Shown: positions 1 to 8,602 of the stretch, piece after piece | Numbering within the stretch: the first letter of the stretch is position 1 | Layout of the letters: the number at the start of each line of letters is the position of its first letter | NCBI GenBank assembly: GCA_022705135.1 | Contig: JAKJFA010000005.1 | Location: forward strand, 6,363-51,228 | Direction: 5' to 3' | Length of the DNA: 44,866 nt | From: Pseudomonadota bacterium | GTDB lineage: Bacteria > Pseudomonadota > Gammaproteobacteria > Burkholderiales > Rhodocyclaceae | Program-made: the position numbers and the translations under genes | Notes under the pieces: model-generated | Databases searched by the model: none | Seen by the model: the letters and a program-made list of their open reading frames with translations, nothing else | Told to the model about the DNA's origin: nothing

Positions 1-249
1 GGCAGCCGCCTTTCGGCCGAAAACAAGTATCAGCTCTGGATTCCGGCGGGGTTCGCACATGGCTTTCTGGTGCTTTCCGAATCGGCCGAATTTCTCTACA
101 AGACGACGGATTTCTACTCGCCGCAGCATGAGCGCTGCATTGCCTGGAACGACCCGGAAATCGGCATTGAATGGCCACTGATCGGGGCGCCGGTGCTGGC
201 CGCCAAGGACCAAGCCGGACTGCCCTTGTCCGAAGCAGATTTACCCTGA
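1..249 (+). CDS. rfbC: dTDP-4-dehydrorhamnose 3,5-epimerase, C-terminal part
   Basis: The frame is open from the first base and ends in TGA at 247-249, giving the last 82 residues of an RmlC/RfbC epimerase. The segment IPAGFAHGFLVL followed by FLYKTTDFYSPQHE is typical of the C-terminal half of the family's cupin barrel. The enzyme epimerises C3 and C5 of dTDP-4-keto-6-deoxyglucose on the way to dTDP-L-rhamnose. The N-terminal half, with the catalytic histidine, lies outside the window, so the start cannot be seen. dTDP-L-rhamnose is also the donor used by EarP, whose gene is about 9 kb away. The gene converges on glnD with 40 bp between the stops and no clear terminator. Confidence 0.9.
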   Translation, partial: GSRLSAENKYQLWIPAGFAHGFLVLSESAEFLYKTTDFYSPQHERCIAWNDPEIGIEWPLIGAPVLAAKDQAGLPLSEADLP

Positions 250-289
250 ACCCTGTTGAGCCAAGCCGCAATTTGGGGAAAAAGCCGGG

Positions 290-2845
290 TCAAACCGTCA
301 GGATTTCGAGCAACTCCTGCTCAAGCCGGATGCGCCGGGCGCTATCGGCAAGGTCGCCGCCACTGATGAGGAAGACGTCCTCAGCGCGCTCACCAAGAGT
401 GGCAATTTTTGCGGTTTCCAGGTTGACGTGGTGACGGGACAAAAGACTGGCGATCTGGAAGAGGAGGCCGGGCCGGTCGGCGGCCACCAGGGACAGGACA
501 TAATGCGTCCCCTTTTCGTCCGGACTGATCTCGACTCTGGGCTTGATCGGAAAATATTTGACTTGACGGGAGATTCTGCCGGGTGAGGGTGCCTCGGGTA
601 ATTCCTGTCTGAGCAGACGTTCGGTCAGTTCATACTCGATGTAGGAAATCATGTCGCGGTCGCTCTCCCGTTCTGACATGTCAAACAGGATGAAACTGTC
701 GAGCGCATAACCGTGCTGCGTAGTGTGCACCTTGGCATCGACGATGCTGTAGCCCGTGCGGCTGAAAAAGCCGACGATGCGGGCGAAGAGATCGGGTTGG
801 TCGCGGGTATAGACCATGACCTGCAAGCCGATTTCTTGGTGGGCGATGCGCGCCTTGACCACGGGCTGGTCATTATGGGCGCGGTAATGCAGGGCACGGA
901 CGTGCCAGGCAATTTCCTCGGGCGAGTGGCGCAGAAAATAGGTCGTGTCGAGATGCTTCCAGAGCTGCTCATGCACCGTTCCCGACAGGGCGTGAAATTT
1001 GAGGAGGCGCAGCGCTTCGGCCTGGTGTTCAGCGACGATGCCATGATGCCCTGCCAATTCGCCCTTTTTGAGATATTCCAGGGTGCACTCGAACAGATCG
1101 GAAAGTAGTTTGCCTTTCCATTGATTCCAGACCTTGGGGCTGGTGCCGCGGATATCGGCAACGGTCAGAAGGTAGAGCGCGGTCAGGCGGCGTTCGTCGG
1201 CCATGTGCACCGCGAAGCGCGAAATGACCCGCGGGTCTGAAATATCCTCCTTTTGGGCCGTATGGGAGAGCCGCAGGTGGTTGGCCACCAGCCAGACGAC
1301 CAATTCGGTGTCCTCGTCACTTAGTTTGTGCATCACACAAAACGCACGGGCATCCTGCATGCCCAGTTGCGAATGATCGCCACCGCGTCCCTTGGCAATA
1401 TCGTGGAAAAAGGCGGCGATGTAGAGCAGCCAATAGCGCTCGAAATCAGTGCTGAGTTGCGAACAGAGCGGAAATTCGTGGGTGAACTCGCTCATGGTGA
1501 AGCGCCGTAAATTGCGGATGACCTGCAGGGTATGCTGATCGACGGTATAGGCGTGGAACAGGTCGTGCTGCATCTGGCCGGTGACTTTGCTGAAGGCCGG
1601 CAGATAGGCGCCCAGCAGGTCGAGCTGATGCATGCGCCGCAGTTCATGCACAATGCCGCGCGGGGCTTTGAGGATATCCAGAAACAACGAACGCGCTTCC
1701 CGGCTTTGGCGAAATTCCTCGGTGATCAAGTGGCGTGCCCGCCAGAGGGCCCGTAGTGTAGGGGCCGTCATGCCGGTCAAGTCGGCATGTTCCTGCATGG
1801 TGCGAAAGGCCTGGAAAATCGCGGCCGGATTTTTCTCAAACAAACCAGGGTCGCGCATATCGAGCAGGCCGTCGATATTTTGAAAATCCCCATCGATGAT
1901 TTCGGGCTTCTGTCCTGGTGTGGGAGAAAGCGCGGCGCCGACGTTCTGCAACAGAATGGTGTTGAGCAGGGTAACCGCCCTGGCCGTCCGGAAGTATTTC
2001 TGCATCAATTGCTCGGAGGCGCGCCGGCCCTCTTGGTCGGCGTAAGAAAACTGCTCGGCCAACGCCTTCTGGTAATCAAAAAGCAGCCGGTCTTCCCGTC
2101 GGCCGGCGGCGAAGTGCAGACGGATGCGCACATGGTTGAGGAAGGTCTCGCAGGTTTCGAAATCACGTGCTTCGTCCGCGGTCAACAGGCCATGGCGGAC
2201 GAGGTCACTGCGTGAGTTTCCATATCCGGCGGCGTGCGTCACCCAGAAAATGACCTGGATGTCGCGCAGCCCGCCGGGGCTTTCCTTGCAATTCGGCTCC
2301 AGGCTGTAGGGTGTGTCATTGAAGCGCTGATAGCGTTCTTGCTGTTCCAGGACCTTGGCCTGAAAAAAAGCGAGCGGGTTGAAATTCAACTCCATGCGGC
2401 CAAGAAACCGGCAGTAAAGGAGTTCGCTGCCACACAGCAAGCGCGCTTCCAGCAGCGAGGTTTGGACGGTAATGTCGCTTTCGGCTTCCTCCAGGCATTC
2501 GTCGATCGTCCGCACGCTGTGCCCAACCTCCAGACCAACATCCCAGAAATGGTGAACCAGGCGTTCCAATGCCGATTTCAGCCCGGGATCTGGGACGTCT
2601 GGCAACAGGATCAGCACGTCAATATCCGAGGCCGGGAACAGTTCCCCGCGCCCGTAACCGCCCACCGCCACCAGCGTCAGTTCCTCCGGCAACTCCAGGT
2701 CGTGCCATAGGGTCACGAGCAGGGAATCGACCGCCGCGCAGCGCCCGCGCAGCAATTTGCGCGCATCGCCATGGCAGAGATAGTCCTCGCGCATGGCGGC
2801 TGCCTGCGCTTCCAGGTTGGCCCGCAGTTTGCGCGGAGATTCCAT
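290..2845 (-). CDS. glnD: [Protein-PII] uridylyltransferase/uridylyl-removing enzyme
   Basis: A full-length 851-residue GlnD, close to the usual 850-890. It senses glutamine and adds or removes UMP on PII proteins. The nucleotidyltransferase motif GGYGRGEL...SDIDVLIL lies at about residues 62-80, with metal-binding Asp74 and Asp76. The HD hydrolase motif FFHDIAKG is at about 479-486, with His481-Asp482, and two ACT domains follow in the last 150 residues (around [12 protein letters not shown] and [13 protein letters not shown]). All key residues are present, so both activities should be intact. The ATG follows directly on the TAA of map with no spacer, so translation is probably coupled to map. 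Identification is secure. Confidence 0.97.
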   Translation of the reverse strand: MESPRKLRANLEAQAAAMREDYLCHGDARKLLRGRCAAVDSLLVTLWHDLELPEELTLVAVGGYGRGELFPASDIDVLILLPDVPDPGLKSALERLVHHFWDVGLEVGHSVRTIDECLEEAESDITVQTSLLEARLLCGSELLYCRFLGRMELNFNPLAFFQAKVLEQQERYQRFNDTPYSLEPNCKESPGGLRDIQVIFWVTHAAGYGNSRSDLVRHGLLTADEARDFETCETFLNHVRIRLHFAAGRREDRLLFDYQKALAEQFSYADQEGRRASEQLMQKYFRTARAVTLLNTILLQNVGAALSPTPGQKPEIIDGDFQNIDGLLDMRDPGLFEKNPAAIFQAFRTMQEHADLTGMTAPTLRALWRARHLITEEFRQSREARSLFLDILKAPRGIVHELRRMHQLDLLGAYLPAFSKVTGQMQHDLFHAYTVDQHTLQVIRNLRRFTMSEFTHEFPLCSQLSTDFERYWLLYIAAFFHDIAKGRGGDHSQLGMQDARAFCVMHKLSDEDTELVVWLVANHLRLSHTAQKEDISDPRVISRFAVHMADERRLTALYLLTVADIRGTSPKVWNQWKGKLLSDLFECTLEYLKKGELAGHHGIVAEHQAEALRLLKFHALSGTVHEQLWKHLDTTYFLRHSPEEIAWHVRALHYRAHNDQPVVKARIAHQEIGLQVMVYTRDQPDLFARIVGFFSRTGYSIVDAKVHTTQHGYALDSFILFDMSERESDRDMISYIEYELTERLLRQELPEAPSPGRISRQVKYFPIKPRVEISPDEKGTHYVLSLVAADRPGLLFQIASLLSRHHVNLETAKIATLGERAEDVFLISGGDLADSARRIRLEQELLEILTV

Positions 2846-3652
2846 TTATCCGAGGTGAACGAATGAGGGGGGAGGGCGGCAACCAGCGGAAAGCGTCAGG
2901 ACTTCGTAACCCGTTTCCGTTACCAGGATGGTATGTTCCCATTGTGCCGAAAGGCTGTGGTCCTTGGTGACGACCGTCCAGCCATCCGGCAGCTGGCGCA
3001 CGGCCGCCTTGCCGGCGTTGATCATCGGCTCGATGGTAAAAATCATTCCGGGCTGCAGCTTGGGACCTGTGCCGGCCTGGCCGTAGTGCAACACCTGCGG
3101 GTCTTCGTGGAATTTGTGGCCAATGCCGTGGCCGCAAAATTCGCGCACGACCGAATAGCCATTCTTCTCGGCATATCGCTGGATGGCCGCGCCAATATCG
3201 CCGAGATGGGCCCCCGGCCGAACGGTGTTGATCCCCAGCCACATGCACTCAAAAGTGATTTCGCACAAACGCCTTGCCTGAATCGAGGGGTCGCCGATCA
3301 GAAACATGCGACTGGTGTCTCCGTGCCAACCCTCCTTGATGGTCGTAACGTCGATATTGACGATATCACCATTTTTCAGCACACGCGCCCCTGGCGTGCC
3401 GTGACAGACCTGATGGTTGATCGAGGTACAGATCGACTTCGGATAAGGCTTGTAGCCCGAAGGACAATAATTCAGCGGCGCCGGAATACAGCCCTGTTCA
3501 TTGACCATGTAGTCATGGCACAAACGGTCAAGCTCTCCGGTGGAAACGCCCGCCTTGACATGCGGGGCAATAAAATCCAGAACCTCCGATGCCAGGCGGC
3601 CGGCGACCCGCATTTTTTCGATGTCTTCCTGCGTCTTGATGACAATTCCCAT
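2846..3652 (-). CDS. map: Type I methionine aminopeptidase
   Basis: A 268-residue cytosolic enzyme that removes the initiator methionine from nascent proteins. The metal ligands can be seen: Asp in VNIDVT, Asp in HGDTSRMF, His in GHGIGHKFHEDP, and Glu in FTIEPM and near HTILVTE. The frame is open 36 codons further upstream, but I chose the ATG at 3652 because family members begin MxIxIKTxEDIEKMR and the upstream residues are unlike the family. map is divergent from lysC and sits immediately before glnD, with no bases between its stop and the glnD start. In many betaproteobacteria map faces rpsB; here the divergent neighbour is lysC. Confidence 0.97.
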   Translation of the reverse strand: MGIVIKTQEDIEKMRVAGRLASEVLDFIAPHVKAGVSTGELDRLCHDYMVNEQGCIPAPLNYCPSGYKPYPKSICTSINHQVCHGTPGARVLKNGDIVNIDVTTIKEGWHGDTSRMFLIGDPSIQARRLCEITFECMWLGINTVRPGAHLGDIGAAIQRYAEKNGYSVVREFCGHGIGHKFHEDPQVLHYGQAGTGPKLQPGMIFTIEPMINAGKAAVRQLPDGWTVVTKDHSLSAQWEHTILVTETGYEVLTLSAGCRPPPSFVHLG

Positions 3653-3713
3653 GATCGCTTCAATCAGGCCAAAGATTGGCAGGATAAATGAGGCAGTGCC
3701 CTTTCGCAAAGCG

Positions 3714-3749
3714 CTTGCCGTTCCGGCAAGGCCGCACTTCGGGTAGAAT
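3714..3749 (+). promoter_or_regulatory. lysC upstream palindrome and candidate -10
   Basis: A perfect inverted repeat, CTTGCCG-TTC-CGGCAAG, occupies 3714-3730. It is followed by a good -10-like hexamer TAGAAT at 3744-3749, 30 bp before the lysC ATG. With 17-bp spacing the -35 would be TTCCGG at 3721-3726, a weak match inside the palindrome. The layout suggests an operator over the lysC promoter, but no known regulator motif is recognised. Confidence 0.4.
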
Positions 3750-3779
3750 CCGCACCTCAACCCATTCTTGGAACACGTT

Positions 3780-5009
3780 ATGGCCTTGATTGTTCAAAAA
3801 TATGGCGGCACCTCCGTGGCCAATCCTGAACGCATCAAGAACGTTGCCCGCCGCGTTGCCCGCTTCCGCGTCCAAGGACACCAGGTCGTGGTGGTGCTTT
3901 CCGCCATGAGCGGTGAAACCAACCGCCTGATTGCCCTGTGCAAGGAAGTACAGGCCACTCCCGATCCGCGCGAAATGGATGTCGTGATCTCGACGGGCGA
4001 GCAGGTCACCATCGGCCTGCTGTGCATGGCACTCAAGGACATCGGCATCGAGGCGCGCAGCTATACCGGCGCCCAGGTCAAGATTCTGACCGACAGCACG
4101 TTTACCAAGGCACGTATTCTCTCGATTGACGAGCAGAACATGCGCCGCGATCTGGAAGCAGGCCGTATTTTGGTCGTAGCCGGATTTCAGGGTGTGGATG
4201 AGGCGGGGAACATCACCACGCTGGGACGTGGCGGTTCCGATACCACCGGCGTGGCCCTGGCTGCGGCGCTCAAGGCCGACGAGTGCCAGATTTACACCGA
4301 TGTCGATGGCGTCTACACCACCGATCCGCGTGTCGTCCCGGAAGCCAGAAAACTCGATACCATCACTTTCGAGGAAATGCTCGAAATGGCGAGCCTGGGC
4401 TCCAAAGTCTTGCAGATCCGCTCGGTCGAATTTGCCGGAAAATACAAGGTCAAACTGCGCGTTCTTTCCAGCTTCGAGGAAGAAGGCGAGGGCACATTGA
4501 TTACTGTTGAGGAAGAACAGAATATGGAACAACCGATCATCTCCGGGATTGCCTTTAACCGCGACGAAGCCAAACTCACTGTTCTGGGCGTCCCGGACAA
4601 GCCGGGCATTGCCTACCAGATTCTTGGTGCTGTCGCCGAAGCCAATATCGACGTCGACATGATCATTCAGAACGTCGGCCAGGATGGTTCCACGGATTTT
4701 TCCTTCACCGTCAATCGCGGCGATTTCGCCAAGGCGCAGAAGATCCTCGAAGACATGCTGTCGCAAGTGGGCGCACGCCGGGTCATTGGCGATAACAAGA
4801 TCTGCAAGGTGTCCTGTGTCGGTGTCGGCATGCGTTCGCATCCCGGTGTGGCCAGCAAGATGTTCAAGGCGCTGGCTGACGAAGGCATCAATATCCAGAT
4901 GATTTCAACTTCCGAAATCAAGATCTCGGTGGTGATCGACGAAAAATACCTGGAACTGGCGGTGCGCGTTTTGCACAAGGCCTTCGAACTCGACCAGGCC
5001 CCGGCATGA
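3780..5009 (+). CDS. lysC: Aspartate kinase
   Basis: A 409-residue aspartokinase that phosphorylates L-aspartate, the first step to lysine, threonine, methionine and diaminopimelate. It begins MALIVQKYGGTSVA with the invariant KYGGTSV motif. The nucleotide-binding segment TTLGRGGSDTTGVALAAAL lies near residues 140-160, and two ACT domains in the C-terminal 150 residues (LGVPDKPGIAYQIL and VGVGMRSHPGVASKMF) make it an allosteric form. The ATG at 3780 is preferred over the TTG at 3768 because the family starts at that residue. lysC stands alone, divergent from map, and is followed by tRNA-Ser, whose promoter begins 2 bp after the lysC stop. Confidence 0.97.
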   Translation: MALIVQKYGGTSVANPERIKNVARRVARFRVQGHQVVVVLSAMSGETNRLIALCKEVQATPDPREMDVVISTGEQVTIGLLCMALKDIGIEARSYTGAQVKILTDSTFTKARILSIDEQNMRRDLEAGRILVVAGFQGVDEAGNITTLGRGGSDTTGVALAAALKADECQIYTDVDGVYTTDPRVVPEARKLDTITFEEMLEMASLGSKVLQIRSVEFAGKYKVKLRVLSSFEEEGEGTLITVEEEQNMEQPIISGIAFNRDEAKLTVLGVPDKPGIAYQILGAVAEANIDVDMIIQNVGQDGSTDFSFTVNRGDFAKAQKILEDMLSQVGARRVIGDNKICKVSCVGVGMRSHPGVASKMFKALADEGINIQMISTSEIKISVVIDEKYLELAVRVLHKAFELDQAPA

Positions 5010-5010
5010 T

Positions 5011-5039
5011 TTGACCCACCGGCGATTAACGGATACCAT
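5011..5039 (+). promoter_or_regulatory. Sigma-70-type promoter for tRNA-Ser
   Basis: TTGACC at 5011-5016 and TACCAT at 5034-5039 are separated by 17 bp. The -10 ends 16 bp before the first base of the mature tRNA. The -35 lies just after the lysC TGA. Confidence 0.6.
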
Positions 5040-5055
5040 CGCCGCCTTCCTGGAT

Positions 5056-5148
5056 GGAGACGTGGCCGAGAGGTCGAAGGCACTCCCCTGCTAAGGGAGC
5101 ATGCGGGCAAAACCTGCATCAAGGGTTCGAATCCCTTCGTCTCCGCCA
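5056..5148 (+). tRNA. tRNA-Ser (anticodon GCU)
   Basis: A 93-nt class II tRNA. The acceptor stem pairs GGAGACG with CGTCTCC and is followed by G-CCA, so the CCA end is encoded. The anticodon stem CTCCC/GGGAG encloses GCT, there is a long variable arm, and the T-loop contains GGTTCGAATCC. A terminator hairpin follows immediately. Confidence 0.97.
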
Positions 5149-5156
5149 ACACCGAG

Positions 5157-5192
5157 AAAACCCGCGTAGTTAAAGGCTTCGTGGGTTTTTTA
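5157..5192 (+). terminator. Rho-independent terminator after tRNA-Ser
   Basis: AAAACCCGCG at 5157-5166 pairs with CGTGGGTTTT, one mismatch near the loop, and is followed by a T tract. It lies 9 bp after the tRNA. Confidence 0.8.
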
Positions 5193-5417
5193 TTGCCGGT
5201 TCTCCTTGTTGCCTGAAAAAACACACGCAGAGTATGTGGCTCAGTAAATGGGGATTGCGGAAGGGCGGCCATGTCGATTCTTGTTTGCGCTTCCCCGTCC
5301 TCTGGTAAATTATCCCCTGTGGCGCAGGGTCGCCAGCAAAACAAGGAGCGCCGCGCAGGCAGATTCTGGCGGTAAAAAGCCAATAGCCCGGACCGGACAG
5401 AAATAATCCTGGCGGGC

Positions 5418-6701
5418 ATGTCTTATCACTGGATGCTGATGGTGCGCCATCTCTACTCGCTCATTCTTTACGCTTTCTTACCGCTCATCCGCTTACGGTT
5501 GTGGTGGAGGGGACGCCGTCAGCCCGCCTACCGCGAACATGTGAACGAACGTGCCGGTGTCTACTCGGTCGCCGGCAAGCGGCCGCTGCTCTGGATTCAT
5601 GCCGTGTCTGTGAATGAGACCCGCGCTTCCGAACGGTTGCTGCGTGCCTTGCGGGAGCGTTTGCCGGATCACGAGGTGCTGTTGACCAGCATGACCCCGG
5701 CCGGCCGCGAAGCCGGGGCAGAGGTTTTTGGTGATTCCGTTCTACAGGCTTACCTGCCTTACGACACCCCTGCTGCAGTCAATCGTTTTCTCGATCACTT
5801 TCAGCCCAGGCTCGGCGTCCTGATGGAAACCGACATCTGGCCGAATCTGCTGACCATCTGCGCACAGCGCCACATACCGGTCGTTCTGGCCAATGCCCGT
5901 CTTTCGGAAAAATCGGCCAAGGGTTACCGGCGTCTTCATTCTCTTTTCCGTCCCGCCTTTGCCTCCCTGGCCGGAGCGGCGGCGCAGACCGAGGCCAATG
6001 CGAAGCGCCTGAAGCAGCTCGGCGCCGATCCAGTAGCCGTCTGCGGAAACCCGGACTACGATTTTCCGGTGCCGGTGGAGATGATCAAGCAAGGCAACGA
6101 GTGGCGCAAAGCGATCGGCGGACGCTCCATCCTGATGGCTGCAAGCACGCAAGAGGGCGAGGAGATGCAGGTGCTGGCCGCCTGGAACAGCCTTGCCGAT
6201 CCGGATGTTTTGCTGCTGATCGTTCCGCAGCCCTCTCAGCGTCTTGACGAGATCGCAGCCCTTCTTGAACGGCGCCAGATTCCCTTCATCCGGCGCATTC
6301 ATGGGTTGCCGAGAAAGTCCACCCGGGTCTGGCTCGGCAATCGGCCGGAGGAGATGGTTGCGTATTACACCCTCGCCGATATTGTCTTCCTTGGGGGCAG
6401 TCTGGTGGTGCGCGGCGGGCGCAATCTGATCGAGGCGGCGGCCACTGGCTGCCCGGTGCTGGTTGGGCCCCACACCTTCAATTTCGCCCAGGTAACCGAG
6501 GACGCCATCGCCTGCGGCGCCGCCAGACGGGTGGCCAACCCAGTCCAGCTTGCCAAGGCCGTCAATGACTTGCTTGCCGATCAGGAAAAATGCGAGGAGA
6601 TGGGAACGACTGCGTTGTTGTTTGCCGCCGCCCATCGTGGCGCGACAAAACGCACCCTGGAGTTCATCCTGAAATGTTCCGGCCTTTCGCCAGAATCCTG
6701 A
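5418..6701 (+). CDS. waaA: 3-deoxy-D-manno-octulosonic acid (Kdo) transferase
   Basis: A 427-residue WaaA/KdtA, which transfers Kdo from CMP-Kdo to lipid IVA at the cytoplasmic face of the inner membrane. An N-terminal hydrophobic anchor (LYSLILYAFLPLIRLRLWWRG) is followed by the family's first Rossmann domain, with WIHAVSVNETRAS near residues 60-72 and TSMTPAGREAG near 95-105. A GT-B second domain carries GGSLVVRGGRNLIEAAATGCPVLVGPHTFNF in pieces around residues 325-355. Several ATGs lie close together (5418, 5433, 5439); the first is used here but the start is not certain. It stands between tRNA-Ser and an unrelated lipoprotein gene. Confidence 0.95.
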   Translation: MSYHWMLMVRHLYSLILYAFLPLIRLRLWWRGRRQPAYREHVNERAGVYSVAGKRPLLWIHAVSVNETRASERLLRALRERLPDHEVLLTSMTPAGREAGAEVFGDSVLQAYLPYDTPAAVNRFLDHFQPRLGVLMETDIWPNLLTICAQRHIPVVLANARLSEKSAKGYRRLHSLFRPAFASLAGAAAQTEANAKRLKQLGADPVAVCGNPDYDFPVPVEMIKQGNEWRKAIGGRSILMAASTQEGEEMQVLAAWNSLADPDVLLLIVPQPSQRLDEIAALLERRQIPFIRRIHGLPRKSTRVWLGNRPEEMVAYYTLADIVFLGGSLVVRGGRNLIEAAATGCPVLVGPHTFNFAQVTEDAIACGAARRVANPVQLAKAVNDLLADQEKCEEMGTTALLFAAAHRGATKRTLEFILKCSGLSPES

Positions 6702-6782
6702 ATTGCAGCAAAGACAGATTGACGGCGGCATCCCGCTGGAAGGATACTTCGCACCTGCAAAATTTTCACGGAAGAAAACACC

Positions 6783-7331
6783 ATGAAACGTTCAATCTCC
6801 TTCATTGCTTTGCTTGCTGCCCTTTTTGCTCTTGCCGCTTGCGGTAAAGTTGCGGAGAAGGCGACCGAAAAACTGGCTGAGAAAGCGCTCGAATCACAAT
6901 CCAAGGATGGTGCCCAGGCCAGCGTGAATCTCTCCGAAGGTACCGCCAAAGTGACAGTGACCGATGCCTCGGGCAAGGCATCGACCGTTGAACTGGGCAG
7001 CGCCCAGGTCAGCGAGGCTGATCTTGGCGTGCCTTTCTATCCGGGAACCAAGCCGCCCGAGGGCGGGGTTTCCAAAGTAACCACACCGCAGGGTACGGCC
7101 ATGACCGTCAGTCTGCACAGCAGCGATACTGCCGACAAGGTCACTGCGTTCTACCGGGAAAAGCTCAAGTCGCAGTCGCAGGACAAACAGTTCATGGACA
7201 TGAATATGGGCAGTGGGCAGACGACCCTGATGCTGGCGGACGACAAGACCAATGACTCAATTCAGGTTCACGTCAAGGCTTCCGGTTCGGGCAGCGACAT
7301 CAATATCGTCGCCACCCGTGGCACAAAGTAG
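6783..7331 (+). CDS. Putative lipoprotein of unknown function
   Basis: A 182-residue protein with a clear lipoprotein signal: a basic start (MKR), a hydrophobic stretch to residue 17 and a lipobox ending at Cys20 (LAAC). A charged Lys/Glu-rich linker follows. The body contains GVPFYPGTKPPEGG and a segment around DTADKVTAFYREKLKS, a pattern seen in small lipoproteins of unknown function in betaproteobacteria. It has no catalytic motif. An A/G-rich ribosome-binding region (GGAAGAAAACACC) precedes the ATG. It lies 81 bp after waaA in the same direction and could be read from it. I cannot assign a function. Confidence 0.8.
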   Translation: MKRSISFIALLAALFALAACGKVAEKATEKLAEKALESQSKDGAQASVNLSEGTAKVTVTDASGKASTVELGSAQVSEADLGVPFYPGTKPPEGGVSKVTTPQGTAMTVSLHSSDTADKVTAFYREKLKSQSQDKQFMDMNMGSGQTTLMLADDKTNDSIQVHVKASGSGSDINIVATRGTK

Positions 7332-7362
7332 AAGAAGATCCTGCTTTTTGCTCGAGCCTCCG

Positions 7363-7391
7363 GCTGAAGAACCCCGTGGGGGTTCTTCAGC
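7363..7391. terminator. Perfect 13-bp hairpin between convergent genes
   Basis: GCTGAAGAACCCC and its exact reverse complement are separated by 3 nt. There is no T tract on either side. It lies 31 bp after the lipoprotein stop and 37 bp before the stop of the convergent membrane-protein gene, so a shared terminator is the likeliest role; a repeat element is the alternative. Confidence 0.5.
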
Positions 7392-7427
7392 AACCCGTCC
7401 CCGAACGATCAGAGGAACCTCCTCGCC

Positions 7428-7859
7428 CTATCGACAGAAGCGGTCAAGGAGAAAGAAGGAGGTGGCGCCGATAGCCAGCGCAGCCATGCCCCAGCCCGCA
7501 GCCCATTTTAAGGCCTGCCTCGCACCATAGTCGAAACGGCGCCTCTTGTTGTCGATAAAAAGAATGAATTCGCCCAGCGAAGCCAGGGCAAAGAGGGCGA
7601 AAAAAAAGCCGCTGGCAAAGACAAATGCAATCGACTTCTCGCCTGGCTCGCGGCAGATGACCGAACCTGGATGCAGCGAGCGCAACAGGTTGTCGGAACG
7701 CAAGGCCAGACGAAAGACAAAAAAGATGATGAGGCCAAAGGCCGTCAACATGCCGATGACGACCCAGGTCTCGGGCTGACGAAGTTGAAACAGCAAGCGC
7801 CTAAAATCCTGGCGAATCCAGCCGAAATTGCGTTCAAACCAGGATTGCTTCTTCATCAT
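7428..7859 (-). CDS. Small integral membrane protein of unknown function
   Basis: A 143-residue protein with three evident hydrophobic segments: WVVIGMLTAFGLIIFFVF near residues 32-50, IAFVFASGFFFALFALASLG near 77-96, and WAAGWGMAALAIGATSFFLL near 119-138. A basic, aromatic N-terminus (KKQSWFERNFGWIRQDFRR) precedes the first. No conserved catalytic motif is visible. It is transcribed away from efp's terminator and converges on the lipoprotein gene. The ATG at 7859 is directly followed by a second codon pair MK, so the start could be one codon later. I do not recognise the family. Confidence 0.7.
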   Translation of the reverse strand: MMKKQSWFERNFGWIRQDFRRLLFQLRQPETWVVIGMLTAFGLIIFFVFRLALRSDNLLRSLHPGSVICREPGEKSIAFVFASGFFFALFALASLGEFILFIDNKRRRFDYGARQALKWAAGWGMAALAIGATSFFLLDRFCR

Positions 7860-7943
7860 TGAATTTCCGTTTGGAATCCCCGTTCCCGGAAGGCTCTTCG
7901 TGCAGGCGATTATGGCACGGCGCTCTGGCCTTGTCTGTACACC

Positions 7944-7972
7944 AAAAACGAAAGGCAGCCTCGGCTGCCTTT
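7944..7972 (-). terminator. Rho-independent terminator of efp
   Basis: On the minus strand AAAGGCAGCC-GA-GGCTGCCTTT (10-bp stem) is followed by CGTTTTT, 26 bp after the efp stop codon. Confidence 0.85.
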
Positions 7973-7997
7973 GCTATTGGGGTCATTTCCAACAAGT

Positions 7998-8558
7998 TTA
8001 CTTGACGCGGTTGCGGTACTCGTCGGTGCGCGTATCGATTTCGATCTTGTCACCGATTTCAACGAAGGCCGGAACCTGTAACTCATAGCCGGAAGGCTTG
8101 ATGCGGGCAGGCTTCATCACCTTGCCGGACGTGTCGCCCTTGACGGCAGGTTCGGTGTATTCAACCTCGCGCACGACGGAGTTCGGCATTTCAACCGAAA
8201 TCGCCTTACCGTCATAGAACACGACTTCGACCTGCATGCCGTCATCCAGATACTTGAGGGCATCGGTCATGTTCTCGGCTTCAATCTCGTACTGGTGATA
8301 TTCGTCGTCCATGAAGACGTACATCGGATCGGCGAAATAGGAGTAGCTGCACTCCTTGCGTTCAAGCACGACGACCTCGAATTTGTCGTCGGCGCGATAG
8401 ACGGATTCAGAAGGCGCCCCGGTCAGGAGATTCTTCAACTTCATCTTGACGACAGCGGCATTGCGGCCGGACTTGTTGTATTCGGCCTTCTGTACGACCA
8501 ACGGATCATTGCCGACCATAATCACGTTGCCAGTGCGGATTTCCTGTGCGGTTTTCAT
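7998..8558 (-). CDS. efp: Elongation factor P, Arg32 type
   Basis: A 186-residue EF-P, which relieves ribosome stalling at polyproline stretches by binding near the peptidyl-transferase centre. The tip of domain I reads [11 protein letters not shown], placing Arg at residue 32 where the EpmA-type proteins have Lys. That is the hallmark of the subfamily rhamnosylated by EarP, and earP lies just upstream on the same strand. All three beta-barrel domains are present, with the C-terminal [24 protein letters not shown] ending. The start [11 protein letters not shown] matches the family. A -10-like TATAAT on the minus strand (8602-8597) overlaps the earP stop codon, so efp probably has its own promoter. 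Confidence 0.97.
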   Translation of the reverse strand: MKTAQEIRTGNVIMVGNDPLVVQKAEYNKSGRNAAVVKMKLKNLLTGAPSESVYRADDKFEVVVLERKECSYSYFADPMYVFMDDEYHQYEIEAENMTDALKYLDDGMQVEVVFYDGKAISVEMPNSVVREVEYTEPAVKGDTSGKVMKPARIKPSGYELQVPAFVEIGDKIEIDTRTDEYRNRVK

Positions 8559-8596
8559 CTGGGTTCCCTGAAACTTCTTAAAAAATAAAACGTTAA

Positions 8597-8602
8597 ATTA
8601 TA
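8597..8602 (-). promoter_or_regulatory. Candidate -10 box for efp
   Basis: A perfect TATAAT on the minus strand lies 39 bp upstream of the efp ATG and overlaps the earP TAA. No good -35 is seen at 16-18 bp, so support rests on the -10 alone. Confidence 0.45.

Noticed and set aside
3660..4841. A 393-codon open frame antisense to lysC
   Set aside because: It mirrors the codon structure of the clearly identified lysC and has no family resemblance; GC-rich genes often leave long antisense frames open.
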